DNA of 56,706 bases from Pseudomonas sp. UBA5706 (lineage in GTDB: Bacteria; Pseudomonadota; Gammaproteobacteria; Pseudomonadales; Pseudomonadaceae): the NCBI RefSeq assembly GCF_002419965.1, contig NZ_DIHC01000024.1, positions 1 through 56,706 of the forward strand. The letters run 5' to 3'. Position numbers and translations under genes: made by a program. Of this stretch, positions 8,408 through 16,673 are shown piece after piece; position 1 is the stretch's first letter, and each line of letters starts with the position of its first letter. The notes under the pieces were generated by a model that was not told the DNA's origin, did not search any database, and saw only the letters and a program-made list of their open reading frames with translations.

Positions 8408-9897
8408 ACATGACCCTGACCCAGCGCCTGTCGCTGGTCTTTGCGTTGTTGCTGTTGATCTGCTGCGGCACCTCGGTGCTGCTGCAGGTGCGCTCCAGCA
8501 AGATGCACGAGCTGGAAGTGGTGCAGGGTTTATCCCGGGACCTGGCGCAGCACATCGCCCGCGACACCCAGTTGATGGACGCCAACGGCCTGAAACCGGA
8601 CGCGGTGCGCGAGCTGTTCGGCCAACTGATGCGCGTCAACCCCAGCGTTGAGGTGTACCTGCTGGATGTCGACGGCAAGATCGTCGGCGACGCCGCGCCC
8701 CGGGATCGCGTCCTGCGTGATCGTATCGATCTGGCGCCGGTGAGCCGGCTGCTGCGAGGCGACGCGCTGCCGATCCTGGGTGATGACCCGCGCAGCATGG
8801 ACGCACGCAAGGTCTTCAGCGCTGCTCCGCTGATGGTCATGGGCAAACCGGCGGGCTTTCTGTATGTGGTGCTGCTGGGCGAAGCCCATGATCGCTTCGC
8901 CGAACGTGGCGCCACCAGCGAGGCCCTCAGCACGGCGTTATGGTCGATCGGGCTGATCGCCTTGCTGTGCCTGTTGGCCGGTCTTGCCGCCTTTGGCTGG
9001 ATCACCCGGCCGCTGCGTCGGCTGACCGATTCAGTCAGCCACTTCGACATCAACGCCGCGCCTTTGGCGTTGCCTGAGACAGCAGCGCAACCCGTGCGTC
9101 AGGGACATGACGAAATCGCTGTCCTTGAGGTAACCTTCAAACAGATGCAGAACCGCCTGAGCGAACAGTGGCAAACCCTGACTCGGCAGAGTCAGGACCG
9201 TCGCGAATTGGTGGCGAATATTTCCCATGACCTGCGCACGCCCCTGGCCTCGTTGCACGGCTATCTGGAAGTGCTGTCGGTCAAGGACGCCAGCCTGAGC
9301 CCCGAGGAACGGCGGCGTTATCTGGGCATTGCCCTGGATCAAAGCCGCAAAGTCGGCGGGCTGGCGCAGTCACTGCTCGAACTGGTGCGGCTGGAGCATG
9401 GTTTCGTGGTGCCGGTGGTGGAGCGCTTCTCGCTGACGGACCTGGTGCAGGACATTTTCCAGAAATTCGAACTCAGCGCCGAAGCCAAGGCCGTCACCCT
9501 GACGCCGAAATTTGCCCCCTCGATTCCTGGGGTCTATGCGGATCTGGGACTGATCGAAAGAGTGTTGACCAACCTGCTGGACAACGCATTGCGGCATACG
9601 CCGGCCCAAGGGGAAGTCACGGTGTCGCTGCTGCCCAAAGGGTCCAGCGTCGAGGTGACGGTCAGCGACAGCGGGCCGGGCATCGCCGCCGAGCTGCGCG
9701 AGGGCCTGTTCCTGCGGCCATTCAACATCGGTGGTGCTCGGCGCGACGGCGGGTTGGGGTTGCGTATCGTGCATCAGATTCTGCAACTGCACGGGCACCG
9801 GATCGAACTGCTCGATATAACAGGGCAGGGGGCGACGTTTCGCTTCGCCTTGCCGGTCAATCAGGACGTGGCGCAGAGGAAGTTGCCGACGGGTTGA
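8404..9897 (+). CDS. Membrane sensor histidine kinase
   Basis: Kinase of 497 residues. It has an N-terminal membrane helix (about 10-28), a periplasmic sensor of about 140 residues, a second helix (about 178-200), a HAMP linker, the H box NISHDLRTPLAS with phospho-accepting His275, an N box DNALRHTP and G boxes DSGPGIA and GGLGLRI. It partners the overlapping response regulator. The signal is unknown; the msr neighbours would fit envelope oxidative stress. Its 3' end faces hrcU, the last gene of the type III cluster, and marks that cluster's left border. Confidence 0.9.
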   Translation: MNMTLTQRLSLVFALLLLICCGTSVLLQVRSSKMHELEVVQGLSRDLAQHIARDTQLMDANGLKPDAVRELFGQLMRVNPSVEVYLLDVDGKIVGDAAPRDRVLRDRIDLAPVSRLLRGDALPILGDDPRSMDARKVFSAAPLMVMGKPAGFLYVVLLGEAHDRFAERGATSEALSTALWSIGLIALLCLLAGLAAFGWITRPLRRLTDSVSHFDINAAPLALPETAAQPVRQGHDEIAVLEVTFKQMQNRLSEQWQTLTRQSQDRRELVANISHDLRTPLASLHGYLEVLSVKDASLSPEERRRYLGIALDQSRKVGGLAQSLLELVRLEHGFVVPVVERFSLTDLVQDIFQKFELSAEAKAVTLTPKFAPSIPGVYADLGLIERVLTNLLDNALRHTPAQGEVTVSLLPKGSSVEVTVSDSGPGIAAELREGLFLRPFNIGGARRDGGLGLRIVHQILQLHGHRIELLDITGQGATFRFALPVNQDVAQRKLPTG

Positions 9898-9998
9898 TGG
9901 GTCAGGATTGCGTGTGTACACGATCGGGTATCCGCCTTCGTCCCAAGGTGGCCCCGACCAAGCTCATCCCACAGAGCTTTGCGCGCCCAGACCTGGAT

Positions 9999-11075
9999 TC
10001 ACTCCTCTTCGATCCGAATCACTTCATCGGTCACCTCTTCCAGTTGCCGTACCACCTGATAGATATACGCGACCGCCAGCAACGTCGGTCGGGGGATGTA
10101 TTTGCCGGGTTTGACCTTGTACAACGTCCGCGCCAGCCAGATGCTTTGCACCACCGGAATCCCGGCCTTTTTGGCCCGGGCGATCAGCGCCAGGGCGTTG
10201 TCGTCTTCGCCTTTGCAGTGAATCTGCGGCAACGGAGTCTGCCCGGGCCGGTAGTACAGCGCCACGGCATAGTGGGTCGGGTTGACCACTAGCATGTCAG
10301 CGTCTTCCACCGGTTTGGGCGGCGCGCTCGGGGCCTGGTTGAGTAGCTCGTGGGCCAGTTGCCGACGATGGCCTTTGACGTGCGGATCGCCCTCGGACTG
10401 TTTGTATTCCTTCTTGATGTCCTCATGACTCATGCGCAGCTTCTTGGCGTGAAAGTACTTTTGCAGTGCAAAGTCGACAGCGGCGATCACCAGCAACAGG
10501 CCAAGGGTCGCCCTGAGGATGTGGCGAAACAGCTGCAGCAGCGAATGCCAATACGTCGTCAGGTCGGTGTTGGACAGCAGGATCAACGCCCCCAGCGACG
10601 GTTTGACCACCACGTACAACGTCACGGCAATCGCGACCGCCTTAAGCACGCTTAGCAGCAGGGTGGTGAGGTTCTGCGCCGAGAACATTTGCTTGGCATG
10701 GGCAAACGGGTTGAGCTTGTTGATGTCGGGCTTCAACGCCTTGGGGGCGAACAGAAAGCCGATCTGCACCCAACTGCCGATCAGGCGCATCAACATGGCC
10801 ACGCCGACGCTGCTCAGAATAAAGCCGATCAGCACCGTCGTGCCTTCGCTGGCGACCTGCTCGATGGTGTGCAGGTAGGGTTTGCCGATGCCCTGAAACG
10901 CCAGCGACAGCAGGTGCAGCAGACGCGCTACGCTTTCGTCGGCCAACCCCAAGGTGACCTCGCTGACCACCAGCAGCACCAACAGTTTGCTCAAATCCTG
11001 GCTTTGCCCGACCTGACCCTTTTCGCGGGCGTCGCGCAGCTGTTTGGGCGTGGCTTTCTCTGTTTTCTCGCTCAT
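9999..11075 (-). CDS. hrcU: Type III secretion export apparatus switch protein HrcU (SctU)
   Basis: Inner-membrane export gate component that controls the change of substrate from pilus to translocators and effectors. The 358-residue protein has four predicted membrane helices in the first 200 residues, then a cytoplasmic domain with the self-cleavage motif NPTH (Asn265). The start EKTEKATPKQLRDAREKG is the family signature. It is the last gene of the long minus-strand hrp operon, with only 12 bases to hrcT. In P. syringae the hrpV/hrpT/hrcC operon lies beyond hrcU; here a two-component system does. Confidence 0.97.
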   Translation of the reverse strand: MSEKTEKATPKQLRDAREKGQVGQSQDLSKLLVLLVVSEVTLGLADESVARLLHLLSLAFQGIGKPYLHTIEQVASEGTTVLIGFILSSVGVAMLMRLIGSWVQIGFLFAPKALKPDINKLNPFAHAKQMFSAQNLTTLLLSVLKAVAIAVTLYVVVKPSLGALILLSNTDLTTYWHSLLQLFRHILRATLGLLLVIAAVDFALQKYFHAKKLRMSHEDIKKEYKQSEGDPHVKGHRRQLAHELLNQAPSAPPKPVEDADMLVVNPTHYAVALYYRPGQTPLPQIHCKGEDDNALALIARAKKAGIPVVQSIWLARTLYKVKPGKYIPRPTLLAVAYIYQVVRQLEEVTDEVIRIEEE

Positions 11076-11087
11076 GGGGGTTTCCGC

Positions 11088-11882
11088 TTAGGGCGCCGGC
11101 ACCAGTTGCGTCAGCAGGTGCTTGAGGTCAGCCAGTTGCAGGATCTGACCATTGCCCAACTCCAGCAGCGTGGGCAGGTAGATCAACAGAAACGCAATAC
11201 CCGCCATGCTTTTTGCTGGCATGGCGAGGATCGAGACATTCAACTGCTGGGCATATAAGCCGATGATCGCCAGCGCCGCTTCGATCAGCAGCAGCAAGCC
11301 TATGAAGGGCGCGGCATACAGCATCATGTGTTGCAGGGTCTGGTTCAGTTGTTCGAGAAACACGTCCAGCCCCTGGACCGTCATGCCCGGCAGCCACGCG
11401 GTGGGTGGCCATACCTGATAGCTGTCCCAGATCACCTGTGTGATCAACGACAGGCCCCCGGAGAGGATTACCAGCATGATCAGGGTTTCCTGGAACAGCT
11501 CGCCCAGCGGCGTCGCATCCGGTCCCAGCGCCGGGTTGAGCTGGCCGCCGCTCAGGGCGCCACGCTGGCTGTCGAGCAGTGCACCCACCGACGCAAACAT
11601 CCAGAACGGCGCATACAGCAACAGCCCCAGCAACGTTCCGAGCACGGCCTCCTTGAGCAGCAGCGCGCCGATAGAGAACCAGTCGTTTTCGAACGAAGAC
11701 AGCGCCCGACTGATCGCCGGTGCCGGGACCATCGCCACCACCAGCACCACCGCGTAGCGCAAAGGGCCCTTGAGGTATTTGAAGCAGAAGGCCGGGACCA
11801 GAATCATGCACGGCAGCAGGCGCGCGGCAGCCAGGCCCATGCCCAGCATCAGCTCGAACAGCCCCTGGGCGTCGAACGGCAT
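11088..11882 (-). CDS. hrcT: Type III export apparatus protein HrcT (SctT)
   Basis: Integral membrane subunit of the export gate (SctR-S-T complex). The 264 residues contain six to seven hydrophobic helices, with the family segments MILVPAFCFKYLKGPLR near the N-terminus and LSGGQLNPALGPDATPLG in the middle. The start codon abuts the hrcS stop, so translation is coupled. Gene order R-S-T-U is the universal type III order. Confidence 0.95.
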   Translation of the reverse strand: MPFDAQGLFELMLGMGLAAARLLPCMILVPAFCFKYLKGPLRYAVVLVVAMVPAPAISRALSSFENDWFSIGALLLKEAVLGTLLGLLLYAPFWMFASVGALLDSQRGALSGGQLNPALGPDATPLGELFQETLIMLVILSGGLSLITQVIWDSYQVWPPTAWLPGMTVQGLDVFLEQLNQTLQHMMLYAAPFIGLLLLIEAALAIIGLYAQQLNVSILAMPAKSMAGIAFLLIYLPTLLELGNGQILQLADLKHLLTQLVPAP

Positions 11883-12149
11883 CTAGTGCGCACCGCCGGA
11901 GCGGGCGATCAGGTCGAACGCCATGTTGATGAACTGAATCAGCTCGACGCCGATCCAGCGCCCGGTCATTGCCAGGGTCAGGCCAACCGCCGCCAGTTTG
12001 ATACCGAAGGGCAGCGTCTGATCCTGAATCTGCATCAGCGCCTGGATCAGCGAGGTGATCACGCCCACCAGCACTGCGACGCCCAGCGGCGGGGCGGTGA
12101 GGATCACTACCAGGAACATGCCCTGCTTGAACAACGCCAACGCTTCCAT
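11883..12149 (-). CDS. hrcS: Type III export apparatus protein HrcS (SctS)
   Basis: Small export gate subunit of 88 residues with two long hydrophobic helices, the family's usual size. The segment ALMQIQDQTLPFGIKL is characteristic of the SctS/FliQ family. It lies between hrcR and hrcT with 7 and 0 bases of spacing. Confidence 0.95.
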   Translation of the reverse strand: MEALALFKQGMFLVVILTAPPLGVAVLVGVITSLIQALMQIQDQTLPFGIKLAAVGLTLAMTGRWIGVELIQFINMAFDLIARSGGAH

Positions 12150-12156
12150 CGCTGCC

Positions 12157-12810
12157 TCACATATACGAATAGAAAAGGCTGTCGAGCAGGCGGGTCCAGC
12201 CTTGCACCAGCACGAACAGCAGCAGCTTGAGGGGCAGGGAGATGGTCATCGGCGAGACCATTTGCATGCCCAGCGCCAGCAACAGGTTGGACACGATCAG
12301 GTCGATGACGATGAACGGGATGTAGATCAGAAAGCCGATCTGGAAACCGGCCTGCAACTCCGAGAGCACGAAAGCCGGAACCGCCAGCAGCAGGTCGTTC
12401 TTGGTCGCCTTGTCGGCCATGTCCTTGGGCCACATGCGCTGGGTGTTATCGAGCAGGTGAGCGCTGACGTCGGGATCGGTGTTGCGGGTCATGAAGCGTT
12501 GCAGCGGTTCGATGACCGTGCTGGCGCTGGCTTGCAGCTTGTCGGTACTGCCCATTTCCAGCGGGTGATCGTGAACACGCTGCTGGATTTCATGGGCCAC
12601 CGGCGCCATGACGAACATGGTCGCCGCCAGTGCGATGCCGTACATCGCCATGTTCGGCGGCACCTGCTGCACGCCGATGGCATTGCGGGTGATCAGCAGC
12701 GTCATGGCAATCTTCAGAAAGGCCGTACAGACGATCAGCAGAAACGGAATCAGCGACAAGGCACCAAGGAACAGCGCCAGCAGTACCGGGTTCATCCCGT
12801 CCATGATCAT
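12157..12810 (-). CDS. hrcR: Type III export apparatus protein HrcR (SctR)
   Basis: Export gate subunit of 217 residues with four predicted membrane helices. The signatures TAFLKIAMTLLITRNAIG and YIPFIVIDLIVSNLLLALG match SctR/FliP proteins. Two further in-frame ATG codons lie close to the start (12804, 12795). It overlaps hrcQb by four bases. It builds the pore with HrcS and HrcT. Confidence 0.96.
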   Translation of the reverse strand: MIMDGMNPVLLALFLGALSLIPFLLIVCTAFLKIAMTLLITRNAIGVQQVPPNMAMYGIALAATMFVMAPVAHEIQQRVHDHPLEMGSTDKLQASASTVIEPLQRFMTRNTDPDVSAHLLDNTQRMWPKDMADKATKNDLLLAVPAFVLSELQAGFQIGFLIYIPFIVIDLIVSNLLLALGMQMVSPMTISLPLKLLLFVLVQGWTRLLDSLFYSYM

Positions 12811-13229
12811 GCGGGCGACGCCATGCGGGTGATTTGCAGCCCGAGCCGACCGTCGACATCCACCAGTTCACCTTCGGCCACAACGCGTTCGCCGTGGCAT
12901 AAGGTGGCGAAGCCAGGGGTGATGCCGCTGACTTCCAGCACCGTGCCCGCGGAAATCCGCCGCAGGTCGCCCAGGGTCAGGTTGAGGCTGCCGCAGCGCA
13001 GGGTGAGAGCCATTGGCAAGCGGTCGAGTGCGTCCAGCGGTTGGGCACCCGCATTGGCGTAGGTGGGTTCGTACGCCGATTCAGGCTCCTCAGCCTGCTG
13101 CTGCCAGTCGGTGTCGCCCGCCGCCGACGGGTCCTCAGCGACATAGGTGTCATAGCCCTCGGGCGACTGTTCGTAGTCGTCATCGGTGGAGGTTTCCAGC
13201 TCTTCGTCGTAGAGCGCTTCATTGGCCAT
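12807..13229 (-). CDS. hrcQb: Type III C-ring protein HrcQb (SctQ C-terminal part)
   Basis: C-terminal SPOA (surface presentation of antigens) half of the cytoplasmic sorting-platform protein. The 140 residues start with an acidic, disordered leader (DEELETSTDDDYEQ), then a SPOA domain (about 65-138) containing LRRISAGTVLEVSG and VDVDGRLGLQI. It overlaps hrcQa by 11 bases. P. syringae also encodes SctQ as two genes, so the split is a lineage trait and not a frameshift. HrcQb forms tetramers and binds HrcQa. Confidence 0.93.
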   Translation of the reverse strand: MANEALYDEELETSTDDDYEQSPEGYDTYVAEDPSAAGDTDWQQQAEEPESAYEPTYANAGAQPLDALDRLPMALTLRCGSLNLTLGDLRRISAGTVLEVSGITPGFATLCHGERVVAEGELVDVDGRLGLQITRMASPA

Positions 13230-13956
13230 GTTCCAGGTCTTCCTCGTGGCTGAGCCGTACATACAGCTGTCGTTCGTGGCTGTCGGTCTGCACTGCCCAT
13301 TGCCGGCCGCCCAGTTGCAGGCGGCCATTACCGTCGCTGTCGAAGTTGCACAGTGACGGTAGCAACACGTCTCCCGGTTGCAGTGACGCCAGTTGCGCAA
13401 GGCTCAACGACAGCTGGCCCAGTTCTACTGGCTGATGGACCGGCCAGTGCTCATCGAGCGTTTGCCGATGGAATTGCCATCGGGGGCCGTCCAGCAACCT
13501 CAACAGCACCTCGGCGTCAGCGTGGAGCCATCCGTGCAGCGACTCTTCGCCCAGGCGCAGCTGAACCCGACAGGTCAGCGCAATGGCTGACGATGCAGGG
13601 TCTGACAGTGCAGTGACATTGCTGAGTGGCTCGACAGGCGAAAGCAGTTCCGCGATGGCGGGACTGAATCGCTGGTTGAGCATTTGCCAGTACCAGGACT
13701 GCGCCTCGCCTGCGAGGGTGACCGGCAGTTCTCCCATCAGGCTCAGCATGGCGCTGGCATCACTCAGACCGAACACGCCGATGGCGCTATCGAACCAGTT
13801 GATCGGATGCGCTAACGCATCGCCGGCGGCATGCGGACGCAGCGTCAATTCGCCTGCCAATCCCTGTGCATCAAATGCCAGGCTTGCCCCGGCGCCCAGC
13901 CGGCGACTGAAGCGGGCCGCCGTCGAATCGACTTTGCGCAACGCCCATGCATTCAT
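13219..13956 (-). CDS. hrcQa: Type III C-ring protein HrcQa (SctQ N-terminal part)
   Basis: N-terminal half of the split SctQ protein, 245 residues. The sequence opens NAWALRKVDSTAARFSRRLG and ends with a SPOA-like segment (LGQLSLSLAQLASLQPGDVLL) paired with that of HrcQb. It acts with HrpD, HrpE and HrcN in the cytoplasmic sorting platform. It overlaps hrpP by four bases and hrcQb by eleven. hrpD and hrpE, its expected partners, are not in this window. Confidence 0.9.
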   Translation of the reverse strand: MNAWALRKVDSTAARFSRRLGAGASLAFDAQGLAGELTLRPHAAGDALAHPINWFDSAIGVFGLSDASAMLSLMGELPVTLAGEAQSWYWQMLNQRFSPAIAELLSPVEPLSNVTALSDPASSAIALTCRVQLRLGEESLHGWLHADAEVLLRLLDGPRWQFHRQTLDEHWPVHQPVELGQLSLSLAQLASLQPGDVLLPSLCNFDSDGNGRLQLGGRQWAVQTDSHERQLYVRLSHEEDLEHGQ

Positions 13957-14504
13957 GCCTCGCGCTCCTGATGAAAAGACAGATCGACGTCCTGGCCCAG
14001 GGCGTCGGCCAGCGCACTTTCACAGGCGCGCTGATGGGGCCGCAAACGCGAGAGCACACCACGTCGAGCGAACGCCAACTCCACGCTCCACTGGTTGTCG
14101 CGCTTGTTGGCATTGACTTGCACGCGGCCCAGATTCGGCATCAGCAGGGTCACGCTGAATGGTCCGTCGGGCTGTACGGGAAGTCGCTCTGCCAGTTCGT
14201 CGATCAAGGCAGTGGGCACGCCGTCGCCGGGAGGCAACAGGTTCAGAGCGCTGCCGCCGAAGCCGGATTGATCGGGCTGCTCGCCGACCGCAGGCACCAG
14301 CAGTTGCGAAAAAAACATGCCGTCCGCACTCAGGGCCTCGCTCGGGTCGGTCTGATGCCAGGTCGAACGCAAACGCTCGGCTTCGCCACGACGCAGGCCA
14401 CCGACGCTGGAGCGAGTGGTGTTTGACACGGCCGATTCCGTAGGCGCGGGACGTTGCGTCGGCGAGGCTTGCGGGCGTGGCGGCGACTTGATCGGTGTAT
14501 TCAT
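13953..14504 (-). CDS. hrpP: HrpP, pilus/needle length-control and substrate-switch protein (SctP)
   Basis: Secreted regulator that works with HrcU in substrate switching. The 183-residue protein has a proline- and serine-rich disordered N-terminal half (PPRPQASPTQRPAPTES) and a compact C-terminal domain (about 85-180). This is the usual SctP layout, and the size is close to P. syringae HrpP. It lies between hrpO and hrcQa. In P. syringae hrpP heads its own Hrp-box operon; no Hrp box was found here, so it is probably read from the hrpJ promoter. Confidence 0.87.
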   Translation of the reverse strand: MNTPIKSPPRPQASPTQRPAPTESAVSNTTRSSVGGLRRGEAERLRSTWHQTDPSEALSADGMFFSQLLVPAVGEQPDQSGFGGSALNLLPPGDGVPTALIDELAERLPVQPDGPFSVTLLMPNLGRVQVNANKRDNQWSVELAFARRGVLSRLRPHQRACESALADALGQDVDLSFHQEREA

Positions 14505-14520
14505 CGGGACTGGGCCTTAT

Positions 14521-14973
14521 TTATTGAGCGTCTGGTTCATTGAGGGCTTCGGCCAGACAGGCCAGCTTTTCCACGGCCCGTTGCGAAGCTTTTGCCACAG
14601 CGTTGGCTTGCTGCAGGCGCTGTCGCTGGTCGTCGATGCTCATCCTTTGCTGCTCGATGTCCTGGCGGATGTAGGCCAGGCGATCGAGCATGCGGTTTTC
14701 CTTTTCATGCCAGTGATCGAGGTCATTGAGCGACAGGGTTTTGTACAGATTCGCCTCACTCAGAACCTGCCGCCGTTCGCGCTGATTGACTCGCTCCTGG
14801 CCCAGGGCTTCACGGGTTTGCTGCAGATGCGCCTGCATGTCCAAAAGCGCCTGCTGAGCCTTGCGCTGCGCGCGCTCGGCACTGGCCTGGCGGTGCTGGC
14901 GCAGCGGCGTAAGCACGCTGATGACGTGTTCCATGGCCAACTGTTGCGGGTCGATTTCCAGTTCTTCTTCCAT
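14521..14973 (-). CDS. hrpO: HrpO, type III central stalk protein (SctO)
   Basis: FliJ/YscO-like coiled-coil protein of 150 residues. Almost the whole length is charged and glutamine-rich heptad sequence (QRERRQVLSEANLYKT, DIEQQRMSIDDQRQRLQQ). It should couple the HrcN ATPase to the export gate. It normally follows hrcN directly. Here a REP-rich spacer of 350 bases separates the two, which may reduce hrpO and downstream expression. Confidence 0.88.
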   Translation of the reverse strand: MEEELEIDPQQLAMEHVISVLTPLRQHRQASAERAQRKAQQALLDMQAHLQQTREALGQERVNQRERRQVLSEANLYKTLSLNDLDHWHEKENRMLDRLAYIRQDIEQQRMSIDDQRQRLQQANAVAKASQRAVEKLACLAEALNEPDAQ

Positions 14974-15323
14974 CAGCCAAGCCCCTTGTTACCCGACGAC
15001 TTCGCACCTGTACGCGCAGGCGCAATTCCAACCATTGCATGAGGTGACCGACCCGCCGCCCTCACGGCTGTCGCGCAGCTCCAGCAGCTCCCACAGGAAA
15101 ACATTTTCAAGCTGCATCCCTCATTCTCGCCCACGACCCAGCACCGTAGGAGACGCCGGAGGTTACGACGGCAGCGACGGTACTATCCCAGCCACTGCCT
15201 TTGGTGACTGACCCCACCACCTTCATGGCTGTCGCACAGCTGCTGCAGCTCCCACAGGAAAGTATTCTCAAGCCCTCATGGCCATCGCTAACCGCATTCA
15301 TTTTCTCAGGCATGACCCACCCC
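14974..15323. repeat. REP-rich insertion between hrcN and hrpO
   Basis: No gene is seen in these 350 bases. Two direct copies of a REP-like unit (about 15061-15099 and 15224-15261, both with CTGTCGC(A/G)CAGCT and CAGCTCCCACAGGAAA) flank an oppositely oriented partner (about 15143-15181, GTAGGAGACGCCGGAGGTTACG). A related partner occurs at about 51570. The repeats could form mRNA hairpins inside the operon. Confidence 0.7.
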
Positions 15324-16673
15324 TCACTCCGGCAATTGCGAAGTCAAGCGCATCAAGGCGTCCAGGGTTTCCTCAAGCGGCACCGGTTCGCGCAGGTCCT
15401 GGCGCAGAAAGGCGTTGATCGGTTCGTTGAGTTGCACCGCACAGTCGGTGACCGGGTCGCTGCCAGGCTGGTATTCACCCAGGCGAAGGAGCATTTCCAC
15501 CTGCTTGTAGGCCGCCATCAGCCGCCGCAACCGGTTGTTCGCCTGCTGGTGTTCGCGGCCGGTGACGTTGCTGATAATCCGGCTGATGCTGGCCTGCACG
15601 TCGATGGCCGGGTAGTGGCCGCGTTCGGCCAGTTTGCGTGACAGCACGATATGGCCGTCCAGCAGCGAGCGCACTTCATCGGCCACCGGGTCGTTCATCG
15701 AATCCTGTTCGATGAGTACGGTGTACAGCGCGGTGATCGAGCCGTTTTCGCTCATCCCGGCGCGTTCGACCAGGCGTGGCAGCAGGGTATAGACCGAGGG
15801 CGGCAGGCCGCCACGGCCCAAGGGTTCACCGGCCGCGATGCCGATTTCGCGCTGGGCCCGGGCGAAACGGGTCAGGGAGTCCAGCAGCAACAGCACCTTC
15901 ATGCCTCGGGCGCGATAGGCCTCGGCGATGGCCGTAGCCGTGAAGGCTGCGCGTGCGCGCTCCATACTCGAACGGTCCGACGTGGCGCAGACCAGCACCG
16001 AGCGGCTGCGCAGGGTGGCGTCGAGTTCATGGTCGAGGAACTCGCGCAGCTCTCGGCCTCGTTCGCCGATCAGGCCGAACACAATCACATCGCACGCCAT
16101 GTTGCGCGCCAGTTCTGCCATCAGCGTGGTCTTGCCGCATCCGGCACCGGCGAACAGTCCGACCCGTTGGCCTTCGCCCAGCAAAATCGCGCTGTCGATG
16201 GCGCGCACACCGGTGGGCAGGGCGTTGCTGATGCGCGGGCGCTGGGTCGGCGGCAAGGCGTCGGCGATCACCGGCACCGTCACCCGGCGGTCACCGGGAC
16301 CGGCGAACGCGCCTTGTGAATCCCCCTGCAACGGTCTGCCGAAGCCGTCAAGCACGCTGCCCAGCAGGCTGTCGTCTACGCCGATGCGGTGAGCCATACC
16401 CAATGGCCGGATATGCGCGCCCACCTGAACGCCGTCGGGTGTACCCAGCGCGCTGAGCAGCGTGCAGTCACGGGTGAAACCGACGATTTCGGCGAGCATG
16501 GTGCTGCCGTCAGCCTTGCTCACCTCGCACAGGTCGCCGACCTTGGCTGCCGGAATCTGGCACTCCAGCAAGATACCGCTGACCGCGCTCACCCGGCCGC
16601 TGACCTGCACTGCCGAAAAGCTGCTCAAGCGCCTTGTCTGCTCGGTTTTCCACTGGTCGAGGGCGGCGTTCAC
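15324..16673 (-). CDS. hrcN: Type III secretion ATPase HrcN (SctN)
   Basis: Hexameric ATPase that releases chaperones and unfolds effectors at the export gate. The 449-residue length is standard. Walker A is GLFAGAGCGKTTLMAEL, Walker B is VLLLLDSLTRFARAQREI, and the T3SS ATPase signature RGGLPPSVYTLLPRLVERAG is present. The start overlaps hrpQ by four bases. The gene is intact, with no sign of decay. Confidence 0.97.
   Translation of the reverse strand: MNAALDQWKTEQTRRLSSFSAVQVSGRVSAVSGILLECQIPAAKVGDLCEVSKADGSTMLAEIVGFTRDCTLLSALGTPDGVQVGAHIRPLGMAHRIGVDDSLLGSVLDGFGRPLQGDSQGAFAGPGDRRVTVPVIADALPPTQRPRISNALPTGVRAIDSAILLGEGQRVGLFAGAGCGKTTLMAELARNMACDVIVFGLIGERGRELREFLDHELDATLRSRSVLVCATSDRSSMERARAAFTATAIAEAYRARGMKVLLLLDSLTRFARAQREIGIAAGEPLGRGGLPPSVYTLLPRLVERAGMSENGSITALYTVLIEQDSMNDPVADEVRSLLDGHIVLSRKLAERGHYPAIDVQASISRIISNVTGREHQQANNRLRRLMAAYKQVEMLLRLGEYQPGSDPVTDCAVQLNEPINAFLRQDLREPVPLEETLDALMRLTSQLPE

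Noticed and set aside
9898..9998. Integration site or tRNA at the left edge of the type III cluster
   Set aside because: No tRNA-like fold, integrase or direct repeat was visible in this 101-base convergent spacer.
11328..12230. 300-codon open frame opposite hrcT-hrcR
   Set aside because: Gln/Arg/His-rich shadow of three conserved export genes.
12807..13956. hrcQ split into two overlapping genes, suggestive of a frameshift
   Set aside because: P. syringae and relatives also carry separate hrcQa and hrcQb genes; both frames here have proper starts and domain content.
14505..14620. A separate Hrp box for hrpP
   Set aside because: Only an isolated GGTTCA is present, with no correctly spaced GTGG partner on the same strand.
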